Shown here: positions 16,925-28,068 of the stretch, piece by piece | Position numbering within the stretch: the stretch's first letter is position 1 | How the letters are laid out: the number at the start of each line of letters is the position of its first letter | Assembly: GCF_017301335.1 (NCBI RefSeq) | Contig: NZ_CP071247.1 | Location: forward strand, 3,472,001 to 3,536,000 | Length of the DNA: 64,000 nt | Source: Marinobacter salinisoli | GTDB taxonomy: Bacteria; Pseudomonadota; Gammaproteobacteria; Pseudomonadales; Oleiphilaceae | Direction: 5' to 3' | Translations under genes and position numbers: made by a program | Notes under the pieces: generated by a model | Databases searched by the model: none | The model's input: the letters and a program-made list of their open reading frames with translations, nothing else | What the model was told of the DNA's origin: nothing

Positions 16925-18232
16925 TTGACCAAGCACAACGCCGATCCCCTCGACCAGCTCTACAGCCTCATTGCCAACGAAGAAGACGCCCGGGTGTGCA
17001 AGGACATTCCCGATGACGCCTGCCGGGAAGTGCCGAAAAACTTCTTTTTGATTCTGGCCAGCAATGTGCTGACCAAGCTGGGTGATTTACTGACCAGCCC
17101 CAAGACCGTGCTGGCCTGGCTGATGAGCGCGGTGGGCGCCCCGGCCCTGGTCGCCTGGCTGGTGCCCATTCGGGAATCCGGCTCGATGCTGCCCCAGATG
17201 GTGATCGGTGCCTGGGTTCGTCGCAAACCGGTGCGCAAGTGGTTTTGGGTGCTGGGCAGTTTCGGCCAGGCACTGAGCGTCATGGCCATGGCCGCCAGCG
17301 TCTGGTTTCTGGAAGGCTACGCCGCCGGCGCCGGCATTGTCGCAGGCCTGATTGCCTTTTCCCTCGCTCGCGGCTTCTGTTCAGTGGCGATGAAGGACGT
17401 TCAGGGCAAGTGCATCCCCAAATCCCGCCGGGGCCGCCTGTCCGGCCTGGCCACCACACTGGGCGGCGGATTAACAGTCGTCATGACCTTTCTGCTGTTC
17501 TGGGGACAAGGCGACCCCAGCGTTGCGTTCTACAGCCTGCTGCTCTTGCTTGCTGCCGGGCTATGGATCATCGCCGGTATTCTGTTCGCGGGCGTTGAGG
17601 AGTATGAAGGGGAAACCAGCGGCGGCGGCAACGCACTGGCCGAGGCGCTGAAGAGCCTGTCACTACTGAGGGACGACGCACCCTTCCGGCATTTTGTCAT
17701 TACCCGGGCCCTGCTGCTGTGCTCGGCCCTGGCTGCGCCCTATTTCGTGGTCCTGGCGCAGCAGGAAGCAGATGGCAGCCTGCTACTGGGCGTGTTTTTG
17801 CTGGTCAGCAGTCTGGCCAGTTCCATCAGTGCCAGCGTCTGGGGCTGGATGGCGGATGCGTCCAGCCGGAAAACCATGATCCGAGGTGCCGCCATTGCCA
17901 GCGGGGTGTGCCTGATCGTCGCAGCGACAACGTTCTTTGCTGGTAGCCAGGAACTCGGCGCCTGGTTCTACCCCGCGGCGTTCTTTGTCCTCCAAATCGC
18001 CCACTCGGGGGTTCGGCTGGGCCGCAAAACCTATTTGGTGGATATGGCCGGTGGCAACAAACGCACCGACTATACCTCGGTCAGTAATTCGGTGATCGGG
18101 GTTTTGCTGCTGGTCACCGGTGCGCTGACCGCGGCGCTGTCGGCAATTTCAGAAGTGGCGGTTATTCTGGTTCTGGGGCTCATGGGTGCGGCCGGGCTGG
18201 TGAGTGCCACCCGGCTGCGGGAAGTATCCTGA
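16925..18232 (+). CDS. MFS transporter
   Basis: This 435-residue polytopic protein has about twelve membrane segments. The N-terminal tail is soluble (about 35 residues, TKHNADPLDQLYSLIANEED), and the loop between helices 2 and 3 carries the MFS basic motif (GAWVRRKPVRKWFWVLG). The second half shows GWMADASSRKTMI, the equivalent motif. The substrate cannot be inferred. The frame opens with TTG at 16925, with AGGAAG eight bases upstream. No in-frame ATG occurs before the first helices, so the TTG is accepted. Confidence 0.88.
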   Translation: MTKHNADPLDQLYSLIANEEDARVCKDIPDDACREVPKNFFLILASNVLTKLGDLLTSPKTVLAWLMSAVGAPALVAWLVPIRESGSMLPQMVIGAWVRRKPVRKWFWVLGSFGQALSVMAMAASVWFLEGYAAGAGIVAGLIAFSLARGFCSVAMKDVQGKCIPKSRRGRLSGLATTLGGGLTVVMTFLLFWGQGDPSVAFYSLLLLLAAGLWIIAGILFAGVEEYEGETSGGGNALAEALKSLSLLRDDAPFRHFVITRALLLCSALAAPYFVVLAQQEADGSLLLGVFLLVSSLASSISASVWGWMADASSRKTMIRGAAIASGVCLIVAATTFFAGSQELGAWFYPAAFFVLQIAHSGVRLGRKTYLVDMAGGNKRTDYTSVSNSVIGVLLLVTGALTAALSAISEVAVILVLGLMGAAGLVSATRLREVS

Positions 18233-18248
18233 CACGGCCGAACGGTTG

Positions 18249-18274
18249 GGTCTGATGCCAAAGGGCATCAGACC
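18249..18274. terminator. hairpin between convergent MFS and DUF4870 genes
   Basis: A perfect 11-bp inverted repeat (GGTCTGATGCC / GGCATCAGACC) with a four-base loop sits 16 bases after the MFS stop and spans the stop codon of the convergent gene. It has no T run, so intrinsic termination is uncertain. Confidence 0.5.
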
Positions 18275-18630
18275 TGCTTGCCATCGTTCAGGGCCAGCGC
18301 CCCTTTGACAATGCGATAGATCATCCAGATGGAGACGCCCAAAAGGATGAACCAGCCAATGATCAGCGCGACGGTCAGCACCCCGATGACCGTCCACAGC
18401 AACCCGATCCAGAAAGTTCGGATCTGCCAGCGGAAGTGACTCTCAACCCAGGTGCCCTGCACATCGTCCAGTTTCACGTAGTTGATGATCACCCCCACCA
18501 GCGGCGTGATACCGCCGGTGAAAAAGTGCAGCGCCTGCAGGATGTAAACCACCACGGCCAGATTGCGGGCCGGATCGGAACGGCGAACCACTGGATCCGG
18601 TTTTGCGGGAATGTATTCTTGTTCAGGCAA
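18268..18630 (-). CDS. DUF4870-type small membrane protein
   Basis: This 120-residue protein has a soluble, Pro-rich N-terminus and three hydrophobic segments (LAVVVYILQALHFFTGGITP, WQIRTFWIGLLWTVIGVLTV, and the following IIGWFILLGVSIWMIYRIVK). The spacing and WQIRTFWIGLL motif fit DUF4870/YggT-like small membrane proteins found in many proteobacteria. Function is unknown. It is a single-gene unit facing the MFS gene. Confidence 0.85.
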   Translation of the reverse strand: MPEQEYIPAKPDPVVRRSDPARNLAVVVYILQALHFFTGGITPLVGVIINYVKLDDVQGTWVESHFRWQIRTFWIGLLWTVIGVLTVALIIGWFILLGVSIWMIYRIVKGALALNDGKQV

Positions 18631-18851
18631 GGCGCTACCTCTCTGTTCTTCTGCTGTATCGCAACGGCTCCGAGTGTACCACAGGGTATCTGGCCAGCCC
18701 CCCGGTAACCCTGGTCCGATTCAACCCCGGCTTATCCCACCGAGATATTTGTCATAACCCTGTTTTTGGTATAGAGGTGAAGGGTGCGCAAAGCCCCGAA
18801 CCACATCAATCTCGGGCCCTTTGCGCCCATTGCAAGCTATTGGGGGCTGCC

Positions 18852-19229
18852 ATGCAACCGAAAGACATCGTGGCGCAGTTCATCGCCGACATCCATGACC
18901 AGCGCCTGGACGAAGCCAAGGAGTTGCTGGCGACCGAGGGCTTTGAGTACGTCGGGCCGAACATGCGATTCCTGAGCCGTGACGACATGCTGGGCTACCA
19001 GTTCGGCATGGTCGCCATTCAGAAAGACCTGGTGCTCAGACAACTGAGTGAAGATGGCGAGCACGTGTTTGCCATTCTCGATTACAGAACCCATTTCGAG
19101 CCCATCGGTGATGTCCGGCTCGCCGTCTGGTTCCGCGTGCGAGGCAACAAGATCCAGACCGTCGAAACCTTCTACAACGCAGCGGTGGTTGAAAACATGC
19201 TGGGCGGCAACCTGCCACCCGCCGAATAA
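18852..19229 (+). CDS. NTF2-like/SnoaL-like fold protein
   Basis: The ATG at 18852 gives 125 residues. The pattern, an N-terminal helix (KDIVAQFIADIHDQRLDEAK), then FEYVGPNMRFLSRDDML, and alternating strands (HVFAILDYRTHF, VRLAVWFRVRGNKIQTVET), is that of the NTF2-like superfamily, whose cone-shaped pocket serves many enzymes and binding proteins. No catalytic residue identifies a reaction. A frame open further upstream (18603) does not read like a protein. It is 74 bp before the Ca/Na antiporter on the same strand. Confidence 0.82.
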   Translation: MQPKDIVAQFIADIHDQRLDEAKELLATEGFEYVGPNMRFLSRDDMLGYQFGMVAIQKDLVLRQLSEDGEHVFAILDYRTHFEPIGDVRLAVWFRVRGNKIQTVETFYNAAVVENMLGGNLPPAE

Positions 19230-19303
19230 CCCGAAATGGACGCCCGGGCTGCAAACTGGATTCACCCCGTTTCCGGCCCTGAGGAAAAGGATCTCGACAA
19301 ACA

Positions 19304-20383
19304 ATGACTATTTTCCTGTTTTGCATCGGCCTGGTGTTTCTGATCGTCGGGGCGGAAGCCCTGGTTCGGGGGGCATCCCGTCTGGCGGCGGTGCTGGGCA
19401 TCTCACCTCTGGTCATCGGGCTGACAGTCGTCGCCTTCGGCACCAGCTCCCCCGAGCTTGCCGTGAGCGTGAAGTCCGCCCTCTCCGATCAGGCCAGCCT
19501 GGCCATGGGAAATGTCGTGGGCAGCAACATCTTCAACGTGCTCTTTATCCTCGGTCTGTCGGCACTGATTGTGCCGCTGGTGGTATCCCAACAGCTCATA
19601 CGCCTTGATGTACCGCTGATGATCGCCCTATCAGTTGCAGTGCTTTTGCTGTCGCTGGATGGAAACCTGAGCCGCATGGATGGGATTTTGCTGGTCACCG
19701 GCCTGATCATCTACATCGGATTCCTGATCTATCAAAGCCGCAAAACCTCCGCCGGCATCACGGGGAATGGCTCCGATCATTTGGCGCCCGATCACCAGAC
19801 AAGCGTCAACTGGCCCAAAAACCTTGGTCTGGTGGTTGGTGGCCTGGTGTTGCTGGTCATCGGGTCCCGCTGGCTCGTGGAGAGCGCGGTGGCTTTCGCC
19901 CAATACCTTGGGGTGAGTGAACTGGTGGTCGGATTGACCATCGTCGCCGCCGGCACCTCCCTGCCTGAGGTCGTGACATCGGTGATCGCAGCCATCCGCG
20001 GGGAGCGAGATATTGCCGTGGGCAATGTGGTGGGCAGCAATATTTTTAACCTGATGGGCGTGCTGGGACTGGCCGGAATCGTCGCACCCGCCGGCATTGA
20101 GGTCTCTACCGCTGTCATCGGTTTTGACCTGCCGGTGATGATTGCCGTCGCCCTCGCCTGCCTGCCGATTTTCTTCACCGGCGCGACCATCAGCCGCCAG
20201 GAGGGTCTGGTGTTGTTGGCCTACTACGTGGCCTACACCCTTTACCTGATTCTGGCCGCCTCGCACCACGACGCACTGCCGAGATTCAGCGCAGTAATGC
20301 TTTATTTCGTGCTGCCGATTACGGCACTGACCCTGACCCTTATTGCGCTCAGGGAATTCGCCGGCAACAGAAAAACTCACTGA
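19304..20383 (+). CDS. calcium/sodium antiporter, CaCA family (YrbG-like)
   Basis: This 359-residue inner-membrane protein has about ten helices in two inverted halves. Each half carries the alpha-repeat with its ion-binding acidic residue: VVAFGTSSPELAVSV near residue 45 and IVAAGTSLPEVVTSVIAA near 220. The accompanying MGNVVGSNIFNVLFILG and VGNVVGSNIFNLMGVLG are equally diagnostic. E. coli YrbG is 325 residues; here an extra hydrophobic C-terminal stretch is present. The probable role is calcium export driven by sodium entry, in keeping with a marine habitat and the Mrp operons downstream. Confidence 0.94.
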   Translation: MTIFLFCIGLVFLIVGAEALVRGASRLAAVLGISPLVIGLTVVAFGTSSPELAVSVKSALSDQASLAMGNVVGSNIFNVLFILGLSALIVPLVVSQQLIRLDVPLMIALSVAVLLLSLDGNLSRMDGILLVTGLIIYIGFLIYQSRKTSAGITGNGSDHLAPDHQTSVNWPKNLGLVVGGLVLLVIGSRWLVESAVAFAQYLGVSELVVGLTIVAAGTSLPEVVTSVIAAIRGERDIAVGNVVGSNIFNLMGVLGLAGIVAPAGIEVSTAVIGFDLPVMIAVALACLPIFFTGATISRQEGLVLLAYYVAYTLYLILAASHHDALPRFSAVMLYFVLPITALTLTLIALREFAGNRKTH

Positions 20384-20532
20384 GCTCACCACACCCGTCA
20401 CCTCACAACCTCGCGGGTCCACAAGGAACCGCATGATCTCGAGGGTGTCGAGGGCTATGTGACAATCCGTGACAATCCGCGGACGAAGCCGTTACGGTTT
20501 GCTGACAAATTCAGAGCGGGGTCTGGGGGGCA

Positions 20533-20572
20533 GGCCCGGCACTTATATCCCGTGGCGGGATGTGCCGGGCCC
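20533..20572. repeat. imperfect GC-rich inverted repeat
   Basis: CCCGGCAC ... ATCCCG TGG CGGGAT ... GTGCCGGG forms a long stem with a small bulge, just past the stop of the acidic lipoprotein gene on the minus strand. It could end that transcript, though a T run is missing. A tandem copy of GACAATCCG lies nearby at about 20461-20480. Confidence 0.45.
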
Positions 20573-20584
20573 GGGCGGCAGGAA

Positions 20585-20878
20585 TTACTCGGTCAAATCC
20601 TTGTATTCGTCCTTCACCGCATCAGCGGCATCTTCAGCGGCCTCACCCACTTCTTCGGCTGCATCGGAAGCTGCATCTTTGGTCTCTTCCCAGGCACTGT
20701 CTGTTTGCCCGGTGGCATCCTCATAGGTATCTTCTGTTGCGTCCGCTGCGTCCTCCGCCATGTCCTCGACGTTATCGGCCGCCTGCTCCATATCAACGCC
20801 TTCGTTTTCCTCGGAGCTACACGCTGTCAGGCCAAGTGTCAGCGTAAAAGCAACTGCTGCCAGAATCGGTTTATTCAT
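20585..20878 (-). CDS. small acidic, Ala/Asp/Glu-rich lipoprotein
   Basis: The ATG at 20878 (AAAGGAGGG nine bases upstream) gives 97 residues. A signal peptide ends in the lipobox LGLTAC. The mature chain is almost entirely Ala, Asp, Glu and Thr (EDMAEDAADATEDTYEDATG, AASDAAEEVGEAAEDAADAV) in an 11-residue-like helical rhythm without prolines. It resembles LEA-type or apolipoprotein-like amphipathic helices. It would sit in the outer membrane facing the periplasm. Function is unknown; a periplasmic stress-protective or spacer role is only a guess. Confidence 0.87.
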   Translation of the reverse strand: MNKPILAAVAFTLTLGLTACSSEENEGVDMEQAADNVEDMAEDAADATEDTYEDATGQTDSAWEETKDAASDAAEEVGEAAEDAADAVKDEYKDLTE

Positions 20879-20972
20879 AACTATTCCCTCCTTTGGTCCG
20901 TAAGTTACTGCCATAACAGGTTAGGGCTACCAGACGTCACACACAACAGATGCCGTATTACCCTTTGTTTAT

Positions 20973-21233
20973 CTAGTGGAAAGTAAGACAGAGGCGTTGC
21001 CCGTCAAGGGTAATGATATGGTCGATGCCCACCATAACGTTGCGCCCCAGCAGGACATAGTCGTGCCCCGCCCGGCTGTATAGATCCTTGATGGTGTCGT
21101 GCACCGTAAAGATCTGGCCTGACGTATCACGATAGACGATTTCTGCAAGCTGACCGGAAGTGATGTAACCGCTGAGAATATCCAGAGCCGACCAAGGCAC
21201 TACCGTTTGCGGCGCGCTCCTCGATGGAATCAT
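20973..21233 (-). CDS. small hypothetical protein, Sm-like/Rof-like beta barrel
   Basis: This 86-residue protein starts at 21233. The main block reads ALDILSGYITSGQLAEIVYR, then TVHDTIKDLYSRAGHDYVLL, then VGIDHIITLDGQRL. The alternation of short strands with a final turn ID-x-I-x-x-LDG recalls the Rho-binding antiterminator Rof and related Sm-fold proteins that respond to nucleic acid. The similarity is by eye only, and I would not assign a function. It has no signal peptide, and its ribosome-binding site is weak. The lipoprotein gene lies 94 bp downstream on the same strand. Confidence 0.65.
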   Translation of the reverse strand: MIPSRSAPQTVVPWSALDILSGYITSGQLAEIVYRDTSGQIFTVHDTIKDLYSRAGHDYVLLGRNVMVGIDHIITLDGQRLCLTFH

Positions 21234-21398
21234 GATGAAGCTATCCCTTTTATTGGGTTATCAGTTGGGCTGTATGTTTACTTCATCTACAGGCAAGAAC
21301 TTGCAAAGTCTGGTTCACAATTGGTGATTTCGCCAGTCTGCGCCAAACCCGCCGCCTGATACGGGCCGGCAAGCGCCACTGAGCTGTTCGGTGAGAGA

Positions 21399-21420
21399 CC
21401 CCGGCCTCAGCAGACCGGGG
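21399..21420 (-). terminator. weak hairpin after the acyl-CoA dehydrogenase gene
   Basis: On the minus strand CCCCGG / CCGGGG forms a six-base stem with a ten-base loop, followed by TCTCTC, about 35 bases after the stop codon. The tail is poor, so termination there is uncertain. Confidence 0.35.
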
Positions 21421-21455
21421 CGATGGACGCAGGCATTCGGTTCACGGTGAGCCGG

Positions 21456-23258
21456 TCAGAACCACTCGGCCTTCATCTCCAGGCAGGTATCATCCTGGTT
21501 GCGCAGCAGCACCAAATCCTGCGCCACGGTGGGCAGCTCCCAGTGGAAGAAGTACTGGGCGGCCTGGAGCTTGCCGCGGTAGAAATTTTCCTCGCTGCCG
21601 GGCTGAGCTCCCGGCAACGCTGCCTCGGCCACGTTGGCCTGACGCAGCCACATCCAGGCCACCACAATGTGGCCAAACAGGTGCAGGTAACAGGACGCAT
21701 TGGCCAGCGCCCGGTCAGGGCTCTCGCTCATCAGGCTCTTGCCCAGGCTCTGCGTCACCTGAACGGCTTTCTGCAGAGTTTCACTCAGCGACAGCGCCCA
21801 CTGCTGACAGCGTTCGGTGCTGGCAGCCGTCAGATCAATCTGCATCTGCTGCATCAGCAATTGCAGGCCGTGGCTCTGATCCTGCCAGACTTTCCGGCCC
21901 AGAAGATCCAGTGCCTGGATACCATTGGTGCCTTCGTGGATCGGGTTCAGGCGATTGTCGCGCCAGCACTGTTCGACCGGATATTCCCGGGTGTAACCTG
22001 CACCGCCATAGACCTGTATGGCGAGGTCGTTTGCTTTCGGACCGTATTCCGAGGGCCAGGCCTTGATCACCGGTGTCAGCAGATCCAGCAGCTTACCGGC
22101 CTCAAGCCGTTTCTGTTCTTCCGGGTGGGTGTGCTGATCGTCCATCAGGCGGGCACCATACAGGCACAACGCCAGCCCCCCTTCGCTGTAGGCTTTCTGG
22201 GCCAGCAACATCCGGCGCACGTCGGCGTGTTCGATGATGGGCACCTGAGGTGCTTCCGGGTTCTTCTCTGACGGTTTGCGCCCCTGTAAACGGTCTTTCG
22301 CGTACTCCAGGCTGTGCATGTAGCCCCGATAGCCAATGACCGCAGCGCCGAAGCCCACACCCAGACGGGCTTCATTCATCATCTGGAACATGTACTTCAG
22401 ACCCTGATGAGGCTCACCCACCAGATAGCCATGGCAGGGTGCGTCGTCGCCAAAACTCAGTGCGGTGGAGGTCGTGCCCCGGTAACCCAGCTTGTGAATC
22501 AGGCCCGCCAGACTGACCCCGTTGCGCTCGGTGCTGTTGCCATCCTCATCCACACGGAACTTGGGCACGATGAACAGAGAAATACCCCTTACGCCAGCCG
22601 GTGCGCCTTTAATCTTGGCCAGCACCATATGAACGATGTTCTCGGTCAGGGATTGCTCGCCGCCAGAGATGTAGATCTTCGCGCCTTTGATCAGGTAATG
22701 GCCGTCATCCGTGGGCGAGGCAGAAGTGCGGATATCCGCCAGCGAAGAGCCGGCATGGGGCTCGGTCAGCGCCATGGTACCTGTAAAGCGGCCTGACAGC
22801 ATGTGAGGCAGGAACGTTGTCTTTTGCTGCTCATCACCAAACACACGAATCAGGTTGGCCGCGGCGGTGGTCAGGAACGGGTAGCCAGCGGTGCCGGGAT
22901 TAGCCGCTGTAAAAAACCCGTTGCAGGCGGCCATCACCGATTCCGGCAACTGCATGCCGCCCAGTTCGTAATCGTAGCGTCCGGCGAGAAAACCAGCCTC
23001 GGCGTAGGCGTCGAAGGCCTCCTTGACGTCCGGCAGCATCTCCACCGCGCCCTCGACGAACTGCGGCTCCTGCTTGTCGGCCGCGCTGTTGTGGCTGGCG
23101 AACTTGTCCCGCGCCATGCGGTCGGCCGTCTCAATCACCGCATCAAAGGTATCGCGGCTGTGCTCGCTGAAGCGCTCCCGGCCCGTCAGACTCTCGGTAT
23201 CAAGGACTTCGTATAGTTGGAACGCCAGTTCGCGGCGGTCAATCAGCGTATCACTCAT
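21456..23258 (-). CDS. acyl-CoA dehydrogenase (about 600-residue class)
   Basis: Starting at the ATG at 23258 (AGGAGA six bases upstream) the protein has 600 residues. It has the ACAD middle domain motifs TGTMALTEPHAGSSLADIRT and IKGAKIYISGGEQ, and the C-terminal FAD/dimer motif QVYGGAGYTREYPVEQCWRD followed by NPIHEGTNGIQALDLLGRK, which holds the usual active-site region. The roughly 130 extra C-terminal residues are the domain typical of the large bacterial class. It would carry out the first oxidation of fatty-acid beta-oxidation, passing electrons to ETF; chain length is not evident. It is divergent from a GlxA-type regulator and lies 1.4 kb from fadH, so this is a lipid-catabolism neighbourhood. 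Confidence 0.94.
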   Translation of the reverse strand: MSDTLIDRRELAFQLYEVLDTESLTGRERFSEHSRDTFDAVIETADRMARDKFASHNSAADKQEPQFVEGAVEMLPDVKEAFDAYAEAGFLAGRYDYELGGMQLPESVMAACNGFFTAANPGTAGYPFLTTAAANLIRVFGDEQQKTTFLPHMLSGRFTGTMALTEPHAGSSLADIRTSASPTDDGHYLIKGAKIYISGGEQSLTENIVHMVLAKIKGAPAGVRGISLFIVPKFRVDEDGNSTERNGVSLAGLIHKLGYRGTTSTALSFGDDAPCHGYLVGEPHQGLKYMFQMMNEARLGVGFGAAVIGYRGYMHSLEYAKDRLQGRKPSEKNPEAPQVPIIEHADVRRMLLAQKAYSEGGLALCLYGARLMDDQHTHPEEQKRLEAGKLLDLLTPVIKAWPSEYGPKANDLAIQVYGGAGYTREYPVEQCWRDNRLNPIHEGTNGIQALDLLGRKVWQDQSHGLQLLMQQMQIDLTAASTERCQQWALSLSETLQKAVQVTQSLGKSLMSESPDRALANASCYLHLFGHIVVAWMWLRQANVAEAALPGAQPGSEENFYRGKLQAAQYFFHWELPTVAQDLVLLRNQDDTCLEMKAEWF

Positions 23259-23386
23259 GCATAGTCTCCTGTGTGCGTTTGCACAGGGTGTCACAGCACC
23301 TCAGGATGATAAACCGGCATTGATGACATATTATTGGTCGAATCCGCCACCTTTGCCTTTAATCCACTGATTTAACGGAAAACACT

Positions 23387-24361
23387 ATGCTCCGAGTGGC
23401 TGTAATTGGATTCGACGGTGCCCTGGCAAGTGCCATCACCGGCATCATTGACCTGTTCCGGCTGGCCGGCGTGTCCTGGGCACGCATCCACAACGAAGCC
23501 CCGGCCCCGCTTTTCGAGACCCGACTACTCACTGAAACCGGTGGGGCGTGCCGCTGCATCAACGGCATAACCCTGGTTGCCGATGGCCGCTGGGACACCG
23601 ACGGCGATGCCGACATCGTCATTATTCCCACCATCGGCGCACTGATTGACACCGTGCTGGCCCAGAACCCCGGGCTGATTGGCTGGCTGAGCCGGCAAGA
23701 CAGCCAGCACACCCTGGTGGCCAGCAACTGCACCGGTGCCTTCCTGCTGGCCGAGGCGGGACTGCTGGACGGCAAAGAAGCCACCACGCACTGGGGGTTC
23801 AGCAACCAGTTCCGGCAACGGTATCCCCGGGTTTACTGTCGCCCTGAAAAGCTGGTTACCGTGGATGGACGGGTCGCCTGTGCCGGCGGCGGCATGGCGT
23901 GGTGGGACCTGGGCATCTATCTGGTGGAACGCTACGCCGGACAAGAAGTGTCACGGCAACTGGCCAAGGCCTTTGTGATTGACGCGGGCAGAACCAGCCA
24001 GGCCCCCTACAGCGCCCTGCAGACCAAGCGATATCATAACGACCCCACCATTTTGAACCTGCAGATCTGGCTGGACACTAACTACGCCCGGCCGATCTCC
24101 CTCAAGGACTTGTCCGAGCAGAGCGGGCTGAGTGAGCGATCCCTGTTCCGGCGTTTCCGGACTGCCACCGGAGACACCCCCACCACCTATCTTCAACTGC
24201 TCCGCATTGAGCATGTCCGCCAGCAACTGGAGTCTTCCCGCCAACCTATTGAAGACATTATTCATGCAGCCGGGTACGAGGATGTCAGCTCGTTTTCCCG
24301 ATTGTTCAAGAAACACACCGGGATGGCTCCCGGTGCCTACAGAGCCCGATTTGCCCGCTGA
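23387..24361 (+). CDS. GlxA-family transcriptional regulator (DJ-1/PfpI plus AraC HTH)
   Basis: This 324-residue protein has an N-terminal DJ-1/PfpI-like domain (about 1-190). The nucleophile-elbow region in LVASNCTGAFLLAEAGLLDG keeps a Cys, and TTHWGFSNQFRQRYPRV follows. The C-terminal AraC/XylS DNA-binding domain (about 215-320) shows SLKDLSEQSGLSERSLFRRF and EDIIHAAGYEDVSSFSRLF. Members control catabolic genes for small nitrogen or carbon compounds. It is divergent from the acyl-CoA dehydrogenase gene with a 128-bp spacer, so control of that gene or of itself is likely but unproven. Confidence 0.93.
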   Translation: MLRVAVIGFDGALASAITGIIDLFRLAGVSWARIHNEAPAPLFETRLLTETGGACRCINGITLVADGRWDTDGDADIVIIPTIGALIDTVLAQNPGLIGWLSRQDSQHTLVASNCTGAFLLAEAGLLDGKEATTHWGFSNQFRQRYPRVYCRPEKLVTVDGRVACAGGGMAWWDLGIYLVERYAGQEVSRQLAKAFVIDAGRTSQAPYSALQTKRYHNDPTILNLQIWLDTNYARPISLKDLSEQSGLSERSLFRRFRTATGDTPTTYLQLLRIEHVRQQLESSRQPIEDIIHAAGYEDVSSFSRLFKKHTGMAPGAYRARFAR

Positions 24362-24465
24362 AATCTGTAACAGTGGCACGACGTATGCGTCAGTAATTTA
24401 GAAAGGCCAAAATACGTTGGTATTCGTAAAGAATTTTGACACCGGTGTTCAAATGGGAGGTAACC

Positions 24466-24626
24466 ATGGACACACCAGCACGGCCAAACCAGACCGATAT
24501 TCTTAACAAGCTGTATTGCATGAAGCAGAAGCAGCTGGCCAAAGCCCTGGAAAGCGGAAATAACCTTCGAAGTCAGGTTCTTGCCGCCGAGGCCGAGGCC
24601 ATCTTCAACGCCATAAAGGCCGCCCG

Positions 24627-24630
<4 letters not shown>
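24466..24630 (+). CDS. small hypothetical protein (54 aa)
   Basis: The ATG at 24466 preceded by GGGAGG gives 54 residues (MDTPARPNQTDILNKLYCMK ... IKAAR). It is helical, basic and without a membrane segment, and I know no family. The good ribosome-binding site and natural composition support translation. Its stop overlaps by four bases the end of the convergent CBS-domain gene. Confidence 0.7.
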
Positions 24631-27730
<3,100 letters not shown>

Positions 27731-27745
27731 TCACGAAAAATTTAT

Positions 27746-27763
27746 ACCGAGTATACACTTGGT
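27746..27763. promoter_or_regulatory. 18-bp palindromic operator-like site upstream of fadH
   Basis: ACCGAGT-ATAC-ACTTGGT has 7-bp arms with one mismatch around a four-base centre, 25 bases before the fadH start on its promoter side. The size and symmetry suit a dimeric TetR- or MerR-type repressor of fatty-acid genes. The protein that binds it is not in this window. Confidence 0.5.
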
Positions 27764-28007
27764 GAATGGCAAGTTGACTTGACCAGCACGACGGGCCACG
27801 TATCATCGTCAATCAAGTTTCACGAACGGAGCAACCATGACCTCAAGGTCTTCTGGCTGCAAGAACTCCACTCGCACGCCGATTACCGCAGACATCGCGC
27901 GGCACAGGGGTCGATTACCGTACTTCCCTGACCCTCCCGCCCAGGCCTGACTGCTTCTCATTCCTCTCATCGGTTCAACTAAGCTTTGACAGGTGACAGG
28001 AATGCCG

Positions 28008-28036
28008 GAGACAAGACACGAATAAATAGTTGTCTC
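28008..28036. repeat. inverted repeat in the leader of mrp operon 1
   Basis: GAGACAA ... TTGTCTC, perfect 7-bp arms separated by 15 AT-rich bases, lies 33 bases before the mrpA start and downstream of a TTGACA hexamer. It may be an operator or an mRNA hairpin. Confidence 0.4.
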
Positions 28037-28068
28037 TACGACTAACAAGGATCCGATAAGAGGTTGCG

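Noticed and set aside
27837..27950. 37-codon ORF with a fair ribosome-binding site ahead of mrp operon 1
   Set aside because: Too short and without any family or partner; kept only as a remark in the intergenic entry.
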